Below are positions 30,408 through 39,553 of a stretch of 64,000 bases of DNA, piece after piece. This DNA comes from Burkholderiaceae bacterium (lineage in GTDB: Bacteria; Pseudomonadota; Gammaproteobacteria; Burkholderiales; Burkholderiaceae_E). Below the pieces are notes generated by a model. The model ran no database searches, was not told the origin of the DNA, and saw only the letters and a program-made list of their open reading frames with translations. The position numbers were made by a program, and so were the translations under genes. The DNA is taken from positions 43,330 to 107,329 of the forward strand of contig JAJPES010000063.1 in NCBI GenBank assembly GCA_021166725.1. The letters are read 5' to 3'. Each line of letters starts with the position of its first letter. Positions within the stretch are counted from its first letter, which is position 1.

Positions 30408-32153
30408 TCAGCCTTCCCAGCCGTAGAGCTCGCGCGCCTTCGCGGGCGAGATCACGCCGTTGCGCACTTCTTCGGCGAGCACGCTGCGGTCGCGCTTCTT
30501 CGGGTCGCCGTAGCCGCCGCCGCCGCTGGCCACCTGGTGATAGACGGTGTCCTTGGGCACGCCGGTGATCAGGTCCTTGTTGCGCGGCACGACCTCGCGG
30601 CCATCGGGGTAGGTGAGGCGAATGAAGTTCAGGCCGGCGTCGCCGCCGCCGAACAGGCCGAAGGCCGGCTCGAAGTCGCCGTCGCCGAAGGTGACGAGCT
30701 GCGTGTCGTCCGAGCCGATGCGGAAGATCGTCTCGACGCCCAGTCCGCCGCGCCACTGGCCGGCGCCGGCGGAGTCTTCGAGCAGTTCGTGGCGCAGCAG
30801 CGTGTGCGGCGTCTGCTGCTCGAACATTTCGTAGTCCTGGTCGAGCACCCCGCCCGAGGCGGCGATCATGCCGATGTGGTCGTAGCCGTCGGTGCCGAGC
30901 ATCGCGCCCGAGCCGCCCTTCAGCCCCATGAAGCCGATGTCGACGTACTTCTCGTTGGTGTGCGGATCGATGCCGGTGGTGAGCGATGCCAGCAGGTTGT
31001 TCCAGCCGGCGGTGACGCGATCGGGCAGCACCGGGCCCAGTGCGCGCTGGATCGCGTCGGCGTTGGGCGGGCACAGGTGGTTGCCGAAGGTGGTTGCCTT
31101 CGGATAGGCGGCGTTCAGGATCGTCCCTTCGGGGATCACGATGTCGATCGGCTCGACCATTCCCTCGTTGTGCGGGATGTCGGGGTTGACCATCTGCAGC
31201 AGCGTGAGGATGGTGGCCGACGCGCTCGACGTGAAGGTGCCGTTGACGAAGCCGTTGGTCTGCGCGTCGGTGCGCGAGTAGTCGAAGCGGATGCGCTCGT
31301 CTTCGACGTCGATGTCGACGCGGATGGTGAACTTCGAGCCTTCGTGGCGCCCGTCGTAATAGACGCGGCCTTCGCCGGAGTAGCGCCCGTTCGGGATCTT
31401 CGCGATCTCGGCCTGCATCATGCGGCGCGTGGCGTCGAACAGCGCCTGCTTGTGCGCCTCGAAGCTCGCCAGGCCGTACTTGCCGAGCAGTTCGAGCACG
31501 CGCCGCTCGCCGACCGTGCAAGCGCCCATCTCGGCCTTCATGTCGTGCTGGACGATGTCCAGCCGCACGTTGGCGAAGATCAGGTTCCACACGTCCTTGC
31601 GCAACTTGCCGCGATCGACGACCTTCACCGGCGGGATGCGCAGCGCCTCCTGCCAGACTTCCACCGCGTTCGGGTTGTAGCCGCCGGCGACGTTGCCGCC
31701 GATGTCGGCCTGGTGGCCCTTGACGGCCGTCCACGCGACGAGCCGGCCTTCGAAGAACACCGGCTTGAAGACGGCGACGTCGTTGTTCTGGTTGCCCAGG
31801 CTGAACACGTCGTTGTGGAAGATGACGTCGCCGGGATGCAGGTCGTCGCCGAAATAGTCCTTGATGTACTTGCACACCGGCGCCAGCGAGAACGCGAGGA
31901 TCGGCAGGTTCTCGGTCTGCTCGAGCATGCGGCCTTCGCCGTCGTACAGCCCGGTGACGTAGTCCTTCGCCTCGCACAGGATCGGCGAGCGCGTCGTCAT
32001 CTGCATCGAGATGCTCATCTCGTCGGTGATCGACTTGAAGGTGCGCGCGTACACCGACAGCAGGATCGGGTCGATGGCGACGGTCGCTTCGGGGGCGTTC
32101 ATCTTCGTCTCCGGTTGCGCGGCGTGCAGGGACGGGGAGGTGGGTGCGTTCAT
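30408..32153 (-). CDS. HyuB-type subunit (hydantoinase/oxoprolinase/acetone carboxylase family), copy 2
   Basis: ARTFKSITDEMSISMQMTTRSPILCEAKDYVTGLYDGEGRMLEQTENLPILAFSLAPVCKYI...SGGGGYGDPKKRD. Confidence 0.93.
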   Translation of the reverse strand: MNAPTSPSLHAAQPETKMNAPEATVAIDPILLSVYARTFKSITDEMSISMQMTTRSPILCEAKDYVTGLYDGEGRMLEQTENLPILAFSLAPVCKYIKDYFGDDLHPGDVIFHNDVFSLGNQNNDVAVFKPVFFEGRLVAWTAVKGHQADIGGNVAGGYNPNAVEVWQEALRIPPVKVVDRGKLRKDVWNLIFANVRLDIVQHDMKAEMGACTVGERRVLELLGKYGLASFEAHKQALFDATRRMMQAEIAKIPNGRYSGEGRVYYDGRHEGSKFTIRVDIDVEDERIRFDYSRTDAQTNGFVNGTFTSSASATILTLLQMVNPDIPHNEGMVEPIDIVIPEGTILNAAYPKATTFGNHLCPPNADAIQRALGPVLPDRVTAGWNNLLASLTTGIDPHTNEKYVDIGFMGLKGGSGAMLGTDGYDHIGMIAASGGVLDQDYEMFEQQTPHTLLRHELLEDSAGAGQWRGGLGVETIFRIGSDDTQLVTFGDGDFEPAFGLFGGGDAGLNFIRLTYPDGREVVPRNKDLITGVPKDTVYHQVASGGGGYGDPKKRDRSVLAEEVRNGVISPAKARELYGWEG

Positions 32154-34291
32154 GCGGTGACTCCGGCCGGCTGCTGCGCCTGGCGCTCGCCGAGCGCGGC
32201 GCGAACGAGATCCTCGCGGCCCTTGCGGTACAGCACGAAGGAGCCGAGCGCGTCGACGACGCAGTCGAAGCTGGCGTCCACGAAGATCGCGGTGGTCACC
32301 TGTTCGATCATCGCCGGCCCTTCGACACGGTTGCCGTGGCGCATCGCGTGGCCGTCGTGGATCGGCACATCGGCGAAGGCCTGGCGCGCGGGAACGTACA
32401 CAGCGCGGCGGCCCTTCAACGTATGCGAGCTGTCGGCGCCCTGCCAGTCGTCCTTGCGGTAACCGGGCTTCGACGTGTTGCCGATCGCCTGCACGCGCAC
32501 GTTGATGATCTCGATCGGCGTCGCCTCCTGTTCGAGCGAGTAGCCGTACAGCCGCTCGTGCTCGGCGTGGAAGAGCTTCGCGATGCCGCCCGCGTCGCGC
32601 GCGGCGACCCGTTCGCGCGGCACCACGAAAGACACCTCGTGGTACTGGCGGATGTAGCGGCAGTCGAGCTTCAGCTGCGTGCGCCGCTGCGCGGCCGGCA
32701 CGCGCTCCTCGTCCAGGTGCGCGTCGCCTTCGCGCGCCATCTCGTCGACCATCGCCGCCAGCCGCTCCCAATCGACCGAGTCGAGCCGCGCGACGAAGGT
32801 GCGCACGTAGTCGTGCTTCAGTTCGCTCATCAGCATGCCGAAGGCGCACAGCACCGACGATTCGCGCGGCACGATCTGCAGCGGGATCTCCAGCTCGTCG
32901 CAGATAGCGCAGGCGTGGATCGGCCCGGCGCCGCCAGCGGGGACGATCGGGAATTCGCGCGGATCGAAGCCGCGCTTGATCGTCACCTCGCGCACGCCCT
33001 GCGCCATGTTGTTGCAGGCCACGCGGTACATGCCGGCGGCCGCTTCCTCCACCGACAGCCCCATCGGGCGGGCGATGTGCGTCTCGATCGCGCGGCGCGC
33101 GGCCTCGACGTCGAGCTTCATCTTCCCGCCGGCGAAGAACGCCGGATCGAGGTAGCCGAGCACGACGTTGGCATCGGTGGTGGTCGGCAGCTCGCCGCCC
33201 TTGCCGTAGCAGGCCGGCCCGGGGTCGGCGCCGGCGCTCTGCGGACCGACGCGCAGCAGGCCGCCTTCGTCGAGCCAGCCGATCGAGCCGCCGCCGGCGC
33301 CGATCGTGTGGATGTCGAGCATCGGCAGCGCGAGCTTGTGGCGCGCGATCTCGCCGTCGTTCTTGATCATCGGCGCATCGACCGACACCGAGGCCTCGAA
33401 GCTCGTGCCGCCCATGTCGGTGGTGATGCACTTGTTCTGGCCGTGCGCGCGCACGTAGAACAGGCCCGCACCGGGCCCGCCCGCCGGACCCGACAGCAGC
33501 GTGAGCGCGGCCTTCTCGCGTGCGAGCTGCGGCGTGATCACGCCGCCGTTGGACTGCATGATCAGCAGCAGCCCGCCGAAGCCGGTGCGCTTCAGCCGCG
33601 CGACCAGCTGGTCGAGATAGTGGTTCAGCTTCGGACCGACGTAGGAGTTCAGCGCCGTCGTGCTCACGCGCTCGTAGAAGCGGATCGACGGCAGCAGGTC
33701 GGCGGACACCGTCAGGTAGGCCTCGGGCATCTCGCTGCGCACGAGTTCCGCGGCGGCGCGCTCGTGCTCGGCGTTGGCGAACGAGTTCATGAAGCAGATC
33801 GACACCGCCTGCACGCCTTCGGCGCGGAACTGGGCGATCGCGCGGCGCACGGCGTCCACGTCGAGCGGTTGCGTCTCGGCGCCGTTGCGGTCGAGCCGCC
33901 CGGGGATGCCGGCGCGCAGGTAGCGCGGCACCAGCGGCTTCACGTTCGTGTAGCGGTTGTTGTACTGCTCCTCGCGGATGCCGCGGCGCATCTCGAGCGC
34001 GTCGCGCACGCCTTCGGTGGTGAGCAGCGCGCTCTTCGCGCCGGTGTGCGTGAGCGTGGCGTTGGTCGTCACCGTCGTGCCGTGCACGATCGTGTCGATG
34101 GTCGGCGCGAAGGCTTCGAGCGTCATCGGCGGGCTCATGCTCGCCGCGATGTCGGTCAGGCCGTCGACCACCGCGATCGACGGGTCGGACGGCGTGGACA
34201 GCGTCTTGAAGATCGCCGGCTCGGCGCCTTCGCGCGTGACGACGAAATCGGTGAAGGTTCCGCCGACGTCGATTCCGATCTTGAGCGTCAT
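32150..34291 (-). CDS. HyuA-type subunit (hydantoinase/oxoprolinase/acetone carboxylase family), copy 2
   Basis: MTLKIGIDVGGTFTDFVVTREGAEPAIFKTLSTPSDPSIAVVDGL...VHGTTVTTNATLTHTGAKSALLTTEG. Confidence 0.94.
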   Translation of the reverse strand: MTLKIGIDVGGTFTDFVVTREGAEPAIFKTLSTPSDPSIAVVDGLTDIAASMSPPMTLEAFAPTIDTIVHGTTVTTNATLTHTGAKSALLTTEGVRDALEMRRGIREEQYNNRYTNVKPLVPRYLRAGIPGRLDRNGAETQPLDVDAVRRAIAQFRAEGVQAVSICFMNSFANAEHERAAAELVRSEMPEAYLTVSADLLPSIRFYERVSTTALNSYVGPKLNHYLDQLVARLKRTGFGGLLLIMQSNGGVITPQLAREKAALTLLSGPAGGPGAGLFYVRAHGQNKCITTDMGGTSFEASVSVDAPMIKNDGEIARHKLALPMLDIHTIGAGGGSIGWLDEGGLLRVGPQSAGADPGPACYGKGGELPTTTDANVVLGYLDPAFFAGGKMKLDVEAARRAIETHIARPMGLSVEEAAAGMYRVACNNMAQGVREVTIKRGFDPREFPIVPAGGAGPIHACAICDELEIPLQIVPRESSVLCAFGMLMSELKHDYVRTFVARLDSVDWERLAAMVDEMAREGDAHLDEERVPAAQRRTQLKLDCRYIRQYHEVSFVVPRERVAARDAGGIAKLFHAEHERLYGYSLEQEATPIEIINVRVQAIGNTSKPGYRKDDWQGADSSHTLKGRRAVYVPARQAFADVPIHDGHAMRHGNRVEGPAMIEQVTTAIFVDASFDCVVDALGSFVLYRKGREDLVRAALGERQAQQPAGVTA

Positions 34292-35883
34292 GCTCGGGCT
34301 CCTGCGTGGGTCAGCGCCTGCGCGGCGCTCGTGTCGGTTTCGCTCGCCTGCGCGGCGCTTATTCCGGTTTCGCTCGCTTGCGCGGCGAAACGCCGTACCT
34401 CTTCCTTGCGCACCTTGCCGAGCGCGGTCTTCGGCAGCGCGTCGACGAAGACGACGTCCTTGGGGTGCTTGAAGCGGGCGATGCGGCCTTCGAGCAGCGC
34501 GAGCACGCCGGCGGCATCGATCGTGCTGCCAGGATGGCGCACGACGACGGCGACGACGATTTCGCCCCAGCGATCGTCGGGGCGCCCGACGACGGAGGCC
34601 TCGTCTATATCGCGCGACTCGATCAGCACGTTCTCGATCTCGGCGGGGTAGATGTTCTCGCTGCCCGAGATGATCATGTCCTTCTTGCGGCCGTCGACCC
34701 ACAGGAAGCCGTCGGCGTCGAAATGGCCGACATCTCCGGTGTGGAACCAGCCGTCGACGAGTGCCGCGTCGGTGGCGGCGCGGTCGTTCCAGTAGCCGCG
34801 CATCACGTTCGGCCCGCGCACGAGGATCTCGCCGCTCGCGCCGGGGGCGACGTCTCGCGCGTAATCGTCGACGATGCGCAGTTCGCAGTCCTTCGCCGGG
34901 CGTCCGGCGCTGCCGACGCGAACCGCTTCCTCGCGCCGCTGGTAAGCGGCGATCGGACAGGTTTCGGTGGCGCCGTACACCTGCACCATCGGAACGCCGC
35001 GCGCATGCACCGAGTGGATCAGCTTCTCGGCGATGACCGTCGAGCCGGTCGTTATCATGCGCAGGCTCGACAGGTCCGCACTCGCCCAGCGCGGGTGCGC
35101 CATCAGCGCGTCGAACTGGGCGGGGACGATGACGGTGAGCGTGATGCGTTCTCGTTCGATCGCGTCGAAGGTCGGCTCCACGTCGAAGCGCGGGTGCAGC
35201 ACGACGGTGGCGCCGACGCGCAGCGCCGGTGTCGTCTGGTTGTTCAGCCCGCCCACGTGGAACAGCGGCAGCGTGGTGAGGATGCGGTCGTCCGCCGTCA
35301 TGTCGTGCATCGCCGCGCTGCTTTCGGCGTTGGCGGCGAGTGCGCGCTGCGTGAGCAGTACGCCCTTGGGCTTGCCGGTGGAGCCCGACGTGTAGCAGAC
35401 GAGCAGCGGCTCGTCGTCGAAGTCTGCGCGTGCGGGCAGGGCGCCGTGGGCGGCGTCGGCGAGAAACTTGTTCCAGCCGACCCAGCCTTGCGGGGCCTCG
35501 CCCATCGAGACGAGACGCGTACCGCTCAACGAAGTGCGGTACGCGTCGGTCTGACCGACGAAGGCGGGCTCGACGACGAGCACGCCGGGCGGGCAGTCGG
35601 CGAGCATCTGCCGGTGCTCGGGCGCCGCGAGCCGCCAGTTCAGCGGCATGAACATCGCGCCCAAACGCGCCGCCGCGAACAGCAGCGCGAGCATTTCCGG
35701 GCTGTTGTAGCCGAGCCAGGCAACGCAGCCGCCGCGGCCGACGCCGCTGCGCGTGAGTGCCGCGGCGGCGTCGCGCACGAGCTGCGACAGGCCCGCATAG
35801 CTCAGGTCACGGCCGGGGAAGCGGATCGCGATGCGCTGCGGCGTGCGCTTCGCGTGGTCTTCGATCCATTCGTCGAGGCTCAT
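34288..35883 (-). CDS. Acyl-CoA synthetase (AMP-forming, ANL superfamily)
   Basis: LLVCYTSGSTGKPKGVLLTQRAL...GWFHTGDVGHFDADGFLWVDGRKKDMIISGSENIYPAEIE...LPKTALGKVRKEEVRRF. Confidence 0.94.
   Translation of the reverse strand: MSLDEWIEDHAKRTPQRIAIRFPGRDLSYAGLSQLVRDAAAALTRSGVGRGGCVAWLGYNSPEMLALLFAAARLGAMFMPLNWRLAAPEHRQMLADCPPGVLVVEPAFVGQTDAYRTSLSGTRLVSMGEAPQGWVGWNKFLADAAHGALPARADFDDEPLLVCYTSGSTGKPKGVLLTQRALAANAESSAAMHDMTADDRILTTLPLFHVGGLNNQTTPALRVGATVVLHPRFDVEPTFDAIERERITLTVIVPAQFDALMAHPRWASADLSSLRMITTGSTVIAEKLIHSVHARGVPMVQVYGATETCPIAAYQRREEAVRVGSAGRPAKDCELRIVDDYARDVAPGASGEILVRGPNVMRGYWNDRAATDAALVDGWFHTGDVGHFDADGFLWVDGRKKDMIISGSENIYPAEIENVLIESRDIDEASVVGRPDDRWGEIVVAVVVRHPGSTIDAAGVLALLEGRIARFKHPKDVVFVDALPKTALGKVRKEEVRRFAAQASETGISAAQASETDTSAAQALTHAGARA
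34321..34390. repeat. 30-nt imperfect tandem duplication in the 3' end of the acyl-CoA synthetase gene
   Basis: cgcggcgctcgtgtcggtttcgctcgcctg / cgcggcgcttattccggtttcgctcgcttg (25/30 identical) plus a partial third unit; encodes AAQASETGIS-AAQASETDTS-AAQA. Confidence 0.8.
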
Positions 35884-35937
35884 TCCCCGTCTCCCGTCGG
35901 AATCCCTCGTTCGGTCTTTCTTCTCTTCTCGCGGTTC

Positions 35938-37143
35938 TCAGGCGTCGCCGACTTCGATCACGACCGACATCGCCGTATCGCCGGCTGCGCAGCCGGTGAA
36001 GAGTCCGAGGCCGCCGCCGCGAAGCACGAGCTCCTCGATCACCTCGATCACCGCGCGGGTGCCCATCGGCGCCTGCGGATGGCCCCAGACGAGCGAGCAG
36101 CCGTAGTCGTTCATCTTCGCGATGTCGGCTCCGGTGGCTTTCGCGAAGAAGACGTCGTTGACCGCGAAGGGGTTGTGCGTCTTGATCGCCGCCATCTGCG
36201 CGATGCCGACGCCGGCCTGCTCGAGCGCGCGCAGCGCGGCCGGCACCGTTGCCTCGGGCATGTGCGCAAGCTCTGCGCGTGCGAGGCCGAAACCGCGCAG
36301 CCGCACCGCGACCTTCGGGTCCTTCGACAGCTCGCGCGCCCGCTCGGGCGTGGTGACGACGATCGCCGCGTTGCCGTCGGCCGGGTGCGTCTGTCCGCCG
36401 AAGGTGACGCTGCCGCCCTCCATCACCGGCTTCAGTTTCGCCAGGCCCTCGACGCTCGACTGCGAGATGCCTTCGTCGCCGGTCATCGTGCCGGCCGTCT
36501 TGCGGAAGTTCGGTGCCGGCACGTCGAAGGGCAGCGTCATGAAGCGCTTGAGGAACGCGCTGTCGTCGGCCAGGGCGCGGCGGTACTGTTCCTCGCGCAT
36601 CAGCACCACTTCGTGCTGCTGCGAGGTGGAAATGCCGTGCTTCTTCGCGACGTTCTCTGCGGTCTGCAACATCGAGTGCGGACCGAGCGGGTCGCAGCCG
36701 AAGTTGTCGAGCACCCAGTCCTCGGCGGCACCGGTGCCGCCCGGGCCTTTCGGGTTCGGGTAGTACAGGTGCGGGCCGTTCGACGTGCGGTCGCAGTTGA
36801 CGACGAGCGCCGTCTCGGCCATGCCGACTTCGATCTCCTGCGCGGCGGCCAGCAGCGTGCGCACGCCGGTGGCGCACGCCTGCATCAGCGTCGGTCCGCC
36901 CGCGCTCTTCGCACCGATCATGCCGGTGAGCCACGGCAGCCCGTAGAACGAATGCTTCTGCGGCACCGAGAAGCCGAGCACGCCGTAATCGAAGCGCGAC
37001 GGATCGATGTCGCGCTTCTTCAGTTCGTTGCGCGCGACGTGCGCGGCGAACTCGACGCTGTTCAGGTTCGAGAAGCTGCCCTGCCAGCGGGCGAAAGGCG
37101 TGCTCCAGTAGGCTCCGTAGGGGATTTCGGCGCGGTATTTCAT
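35938..37143 (-). CDS. Thiolase family protein (SCP2/acetyl-CoA acetyltransferase-like)
   Basis: KSAGGPTLMQACATGVRTLLAAAQEIEVGMAETALVVNCDRTSNGPHLYYPNP...GGSVTFGGQTHPADGNAAIVVTTPERA. Confidence 0.88.
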   Translation of the reverse strand: MKYRAEIPYGAYWSTPFARWQGSFSNLNSVEFAAHVARNELKKRDIDPSRFDYGVLGFSVPQKHSFYGLPWLTGMIGAKSAGGPTLMQACATGVRTLLAAAQEIEVGMAETALVVNCDRTSNGPHLYYPNPKGPGGTGAAEDWVLDNFGCDPLGPHSMLQTAENVAKKHGISTSQQHEVVLMREEQYRRALADDSAFLKRFMTLPFDVPAPNFRKTAGTMTGDEGISQSSVEGLAKLKPVMEGGSVTFGGQTHPADGNAAIVVTTPERARELSKDPKVAVRLRGFGLARAELAHMPEATVPAALRALEQAGVGIAQMAAIKTHNPFAVNDVFFAKATGADIAKMNDYGCSLVWGHPQAPMGTRAVIEVIEELVLRGGGLGLFTGCAAGDTAMSVVIEVGDA

Positions 37144-37823
37144 GCGGCTTCCTCGTCCTGCAGTCCGATGGCGATGATGAAGGCGTGACGTGCGTGCATC
37201 AGGTGCCGTTGCGTGCTCTCGGCCGCGGCATCGCCGTCGCCCGCGCGCAATGCCCTGGTGATCTGCTCGAGGCCGTCGAGCACGATCGTGCGGATCTGCG
37301 GGTCGTCGAGCGTGAGCGCGCCGATGTGCTGCAGGTGATCGCCGTACTGCTCGATGACGCGCACCAGGCGGCGGTTCGGCACGAGCGCCAGGCACGCGGC
37401 GCGGAAATGAGCATGCGCCTCGCGAAAGGCCGGCACGTCGCCGGTTTCGTGTGCGCGAGCGGCCGCTTCGAGCGCTTCTTCGATCGGCGCGCGTATTTCG
37501 TCGACTGCGCAGAGCGGCGCGATGCGGCGCATGGCCGCCGTTTCGAGCAGGAAGCGGACTTCGTAGATGTCTTCGGCGTCGTCGATGGTCAGCGCCGGAA
37601 CCGCGAAGCTGCGGCCCGACAGAACCAGCAGCCCTTCGCTGGCCAGGCGGGTAAGTGCTTCGCGTACCGGTGTGCGGGAGACGCCGAGCTGCTGCGCGAG
37701 CTGGACCTCCTGCAGCGGTCGGCCGGCGGCGATGGCTCCGCTGCGCAATTGCGCGCGCAGCGCCTGGTAGACCTGGTCACCCAGGCCGGGAGCGCGTTCT
37801 ACGGGGGCGAGGGAGGGGACCAA
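37140..37823 (-). CDS. GntR family (FCD domain) transcriptional regulator; TTG start proposed, in-frame ORF extends to 37928
   Basis: GLGDQVYQALRAQLRSGAIAAGRPLQEVQLAQQLGVSRTPVREALTRLASEGLLVL: GntR wHTH followed by an FCD-like helical domain. Confidence 0.92.
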   Translation of the reverse strand: MVPSLAPVERAPGLGDQVYQALRAQLRSGAIAAGRPLQEVQLAQQLGVSRTPVREALTRLASEGLLVLSGRSFAVPALTIDDAEDIYEVRFLLETAAMRRIAPLCAVDEIRAPIEEALEAAARAHETGDVPAFREAHAHFRAACLALVPNRRLVRVIEQYGDHLQHIGALTLDDPQIRTIVLDGLEQITRALRAGDGDAAAESTQRHLMHARHAFIIAIGLQDEEAA

Positions 37824-37864
37824 CGGCAGGCCTGCGGGGATCAGCGGTGGCGTCGACGGGATAC

Positions 37865-37872
37865 TGTATACA
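37865..37872. promoter_or_regulatory. Candidate GntR operator core TGTATACA
   Basis: Perfect 8-bp palindrome about 42 nt upstream of the proposed gntR start. Confidence 0.35.
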
Positions 37873-38071
37873 TTGAGGAAGGGCGTGTAAAGAGGGCTAA
37901 CGCGGTTCGTCAGGGTGCAGGGCCGCATCGGGCCGGGTCAGGCCAGGGCATCGGTTACGGAACCGGGCGTAGATCCGGGAGCCGGCCACGGTCACTCACA
38001 AACCCGGCCTGTCGGCGGATCTGCGGATCTACGAGTCGCTTCGGTTCAGCGGGTGCGCTTCGCCCACGGAT

Positions 38072-38458
38072 CTATGCCGGAGCATCGGCCCCATGCAGCG
38101 CTTTCGGGTTCGGCCCGTATGCGTTCGTGTCGCGCTCGCTATCCATGACGGCGAATACGAAGAGCACGATCGCCCCGATGATTGGTACGAACGCGACGAG
38201 CAGCCACCAGCCCGTACGGCCTATGTCGTGCAGACGCCTGACACCTACGGCCAGCGACGGAACCAGCATCGCCAGCATGAACAGGCCGGAGAACAGACCG
38301 AAATCCCCGGTTTCGCTGAACGTGCCGAGGAGCACGTCGACAAATGCGAGCACGAAAACAATGAGCAGGTAGAAAAGAAGGAAATACCAGTACTCGCTTC
38401 GCTGTGATCTTCCGCGAAAGGCCGCGTACTTCTTCAGAGCAAGCAGGAACCAGGACAC
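38072..38458 (-). CDS. DUF805 family small membrane protein
   Basis: MSWFLLALKKYAAFRGRSQRSEYWYFLLFYLLIVFVLAFVDVLLG...AVGVRRLHDIGRTGWWLLVAFVPIIGAIVLFVF: classic DUF805 pattern. Confidence 0.92.
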   Translation of the reverse strand: MSWFLLALKKYAAFRGRSQRSEYWYFLLFYLLIVFVLAFVDVLLGTFSETGDFGLFSGLFMLAMLVPSLAVGVRRLHDIGRTGWWLLVAFVPIIGAIVLFVFAVMDSERDTNAYGPNPKALHGADAPA

Positions 38459-38489
38459 TACTTTCCGCCTTCTTTGTCGTGAACCGTGA

Positions 38490-38846
38490 TCAGTCGCCGG
38501 TTTTTCCGATTGCGAACCTGGAACCGAAGCGCGCCGCGATGAACTGGGGAATGGAGATGATCGTCATGAAAATGATTGCGAACGGTAGCAGCGAGAGAGA
38601 GCTACCGTTCAGCAGCGCACCGACCGCCTGACCGGCGGCCATCCAGAGCGCCCATCGCCAGGGCATCACCGGAAACCGATAACCGATGACGAAGGCGACG
38701 AAGCACATGAACGGGATTCCAACCAGGTAATACGAGCCGTCGTCCCAGGCCTCGATCCGGCCCGTCGCAGCGAGGATCGATATGTAAACGATCAGCCCGC
38801 AAAGAAAGGAAGCGGAGGCGGCGAAAAGGGAGTCGTCTTTTTTCAT
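38490..38846 (-). CDS. Hypothetical membrane protein
   Basis: Four hydrophobic segments, MKKDDSLFAASASFLCGLIVYISILAATG...; plausible start and lower-GC codon usage. Confidence 0.65.
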   Translation of the reverse strand: MKKDDSLFAASASFLCGLIVYISILAATGRIEAWDDGSYYLVGIPFMCFVAFVIGYRFPVMPWRWALWMAAGQAVGALLNGSSLSLLPFAIIFMTIISIPQFIAARFGSRFAIGKTGD

Positions 38847-39255
38847 GGAGCCATCGAATTCGAGCTCGGCGGGTTCGACGCGGCGGAGCGGCCACGAAAG
38901 CGGCCCGGGGTGCGGGTCGAGCGTCCTTTGCTCCGAAGCGTTCGTCTGACGTGATAGCGGGCCGATCCGTCGACGACAACCAGGGTGCGCTCCGTCGGCG
39001 ATCGGTCCCTGACGAACGGGCGCCTCGCGTTAACGGTGGGAAAGCTCGTCCCGCTCGAATTGGTCCACCCCTTGTCGCTGAAAGCGTGAGCGCCACTGTT
39101 CCGTCCTTCTCCATCGATTCGAACAGAGAAAGAATGACGCCCACCTCTTCTTCATCGGGGTTGAGAGGCCACTCGAAGAAGCTAGCGTGTCCACGTGAGC
39201 GTCTTAGTGCCTCACGAAGTTGCTTTCCCACGCGGTCACGCTCGTCTGGCGACAT
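38602..39255 (-). CDS. Hypothetical cassette-type ORF; only the N-terminal ~64 aa look protein-like, C-terminal part likely out of frame
   Basis: ATG lies 5 nt after the GTTAGAC end of attC1 (minus strand); MSPDERDRVGKQLREALRRSRGHASFFEWPLNPDEEEVGVILSLFESMEKDGTVALTLSATR. Confidence 0.4.
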   Translation of the reverse strand: MSPDERDRVGKQLREALRRSRGHASFFEWPLNPDEEEVGVILSLFESMEKDGTVALTLSATRGGPIRAGRAFPPLTRGARSSGTDRRRSAPWLSSTDRPAITSDERFGAKDARPAPRAAFVAAPPRRTRRARIRWLHEKRRLPFRRLRFLSLRADRLHIDPRCDGPDRGLGRRLVLPGWNPVHVLRRLRHRLSVSGDALAMGALDGRRSGGRCAAER

Positions 39256-39259
39256 TGAC

Positions 39260-39337
39260 GTCTAACGTCGGACATGAGCGGCGGACAGTGGGCGGCGAAG
39301 CCGGTCGATGGCCGTCCGCTCGATGGACCGGTTAGGC
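39260..39337. other. attC-like recombination site 1 (78 nt)
   Basis: + strand GTCTAAC...GTTAGGC ends; internal imperfect inverted arms ATGAGCGGCGGAC / GTCCGCTCGAT and a central CGGC-GAA-GCCG hairpin; hicB TAA falls inside the terminal box. Confidence 0.75.
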
Positions 39338-39544
39338 CTCAACGCGTACGAACTGACTTGTCGACTTCGGTTCGGGGACGGGGTGTCCGTCTGCGCGCAA
39401 GCCTTCAATGTGGAACTCAATGGCTTCCTGAATAAGCGTTTCCACTTCTTCGCGCGACTCACCGACTGCAACGCATCCGGGCAAATCCGGCACATACGCC
39501 CCGTAGCTCGTTGGTCCGCGTTCGATGACGACGAGGTACTGCAT
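39332..39544 (-). CDS. hicB: HicB family antitoxin (type II toxin-antitoxin)
   Basis: MQYLVVIERGPTSYGAYVPDLPGCVAVGESREEVETLIQEAIEFHIEGLRADGHPVPEP: HicB fold signature. Confidence 0.93.
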   Translation of the reverse strand: MQYLVVIERGPTSYGAYVPDLPGCVAVGESREEVETLIQEAIEFHIEGLRADGHPVPEPKSTSQFVRVEA

Positions 39545-39553
39545 ATGTCGACC

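Noticed and set aside
38944-39042. Possible fifth attC (GTCTGAC...GTTAACG)
   Set aside because: Terminal boxes do not match RYYYAAC/GTTRRRY and the internal arms are not arranged as in attC1/attC3.
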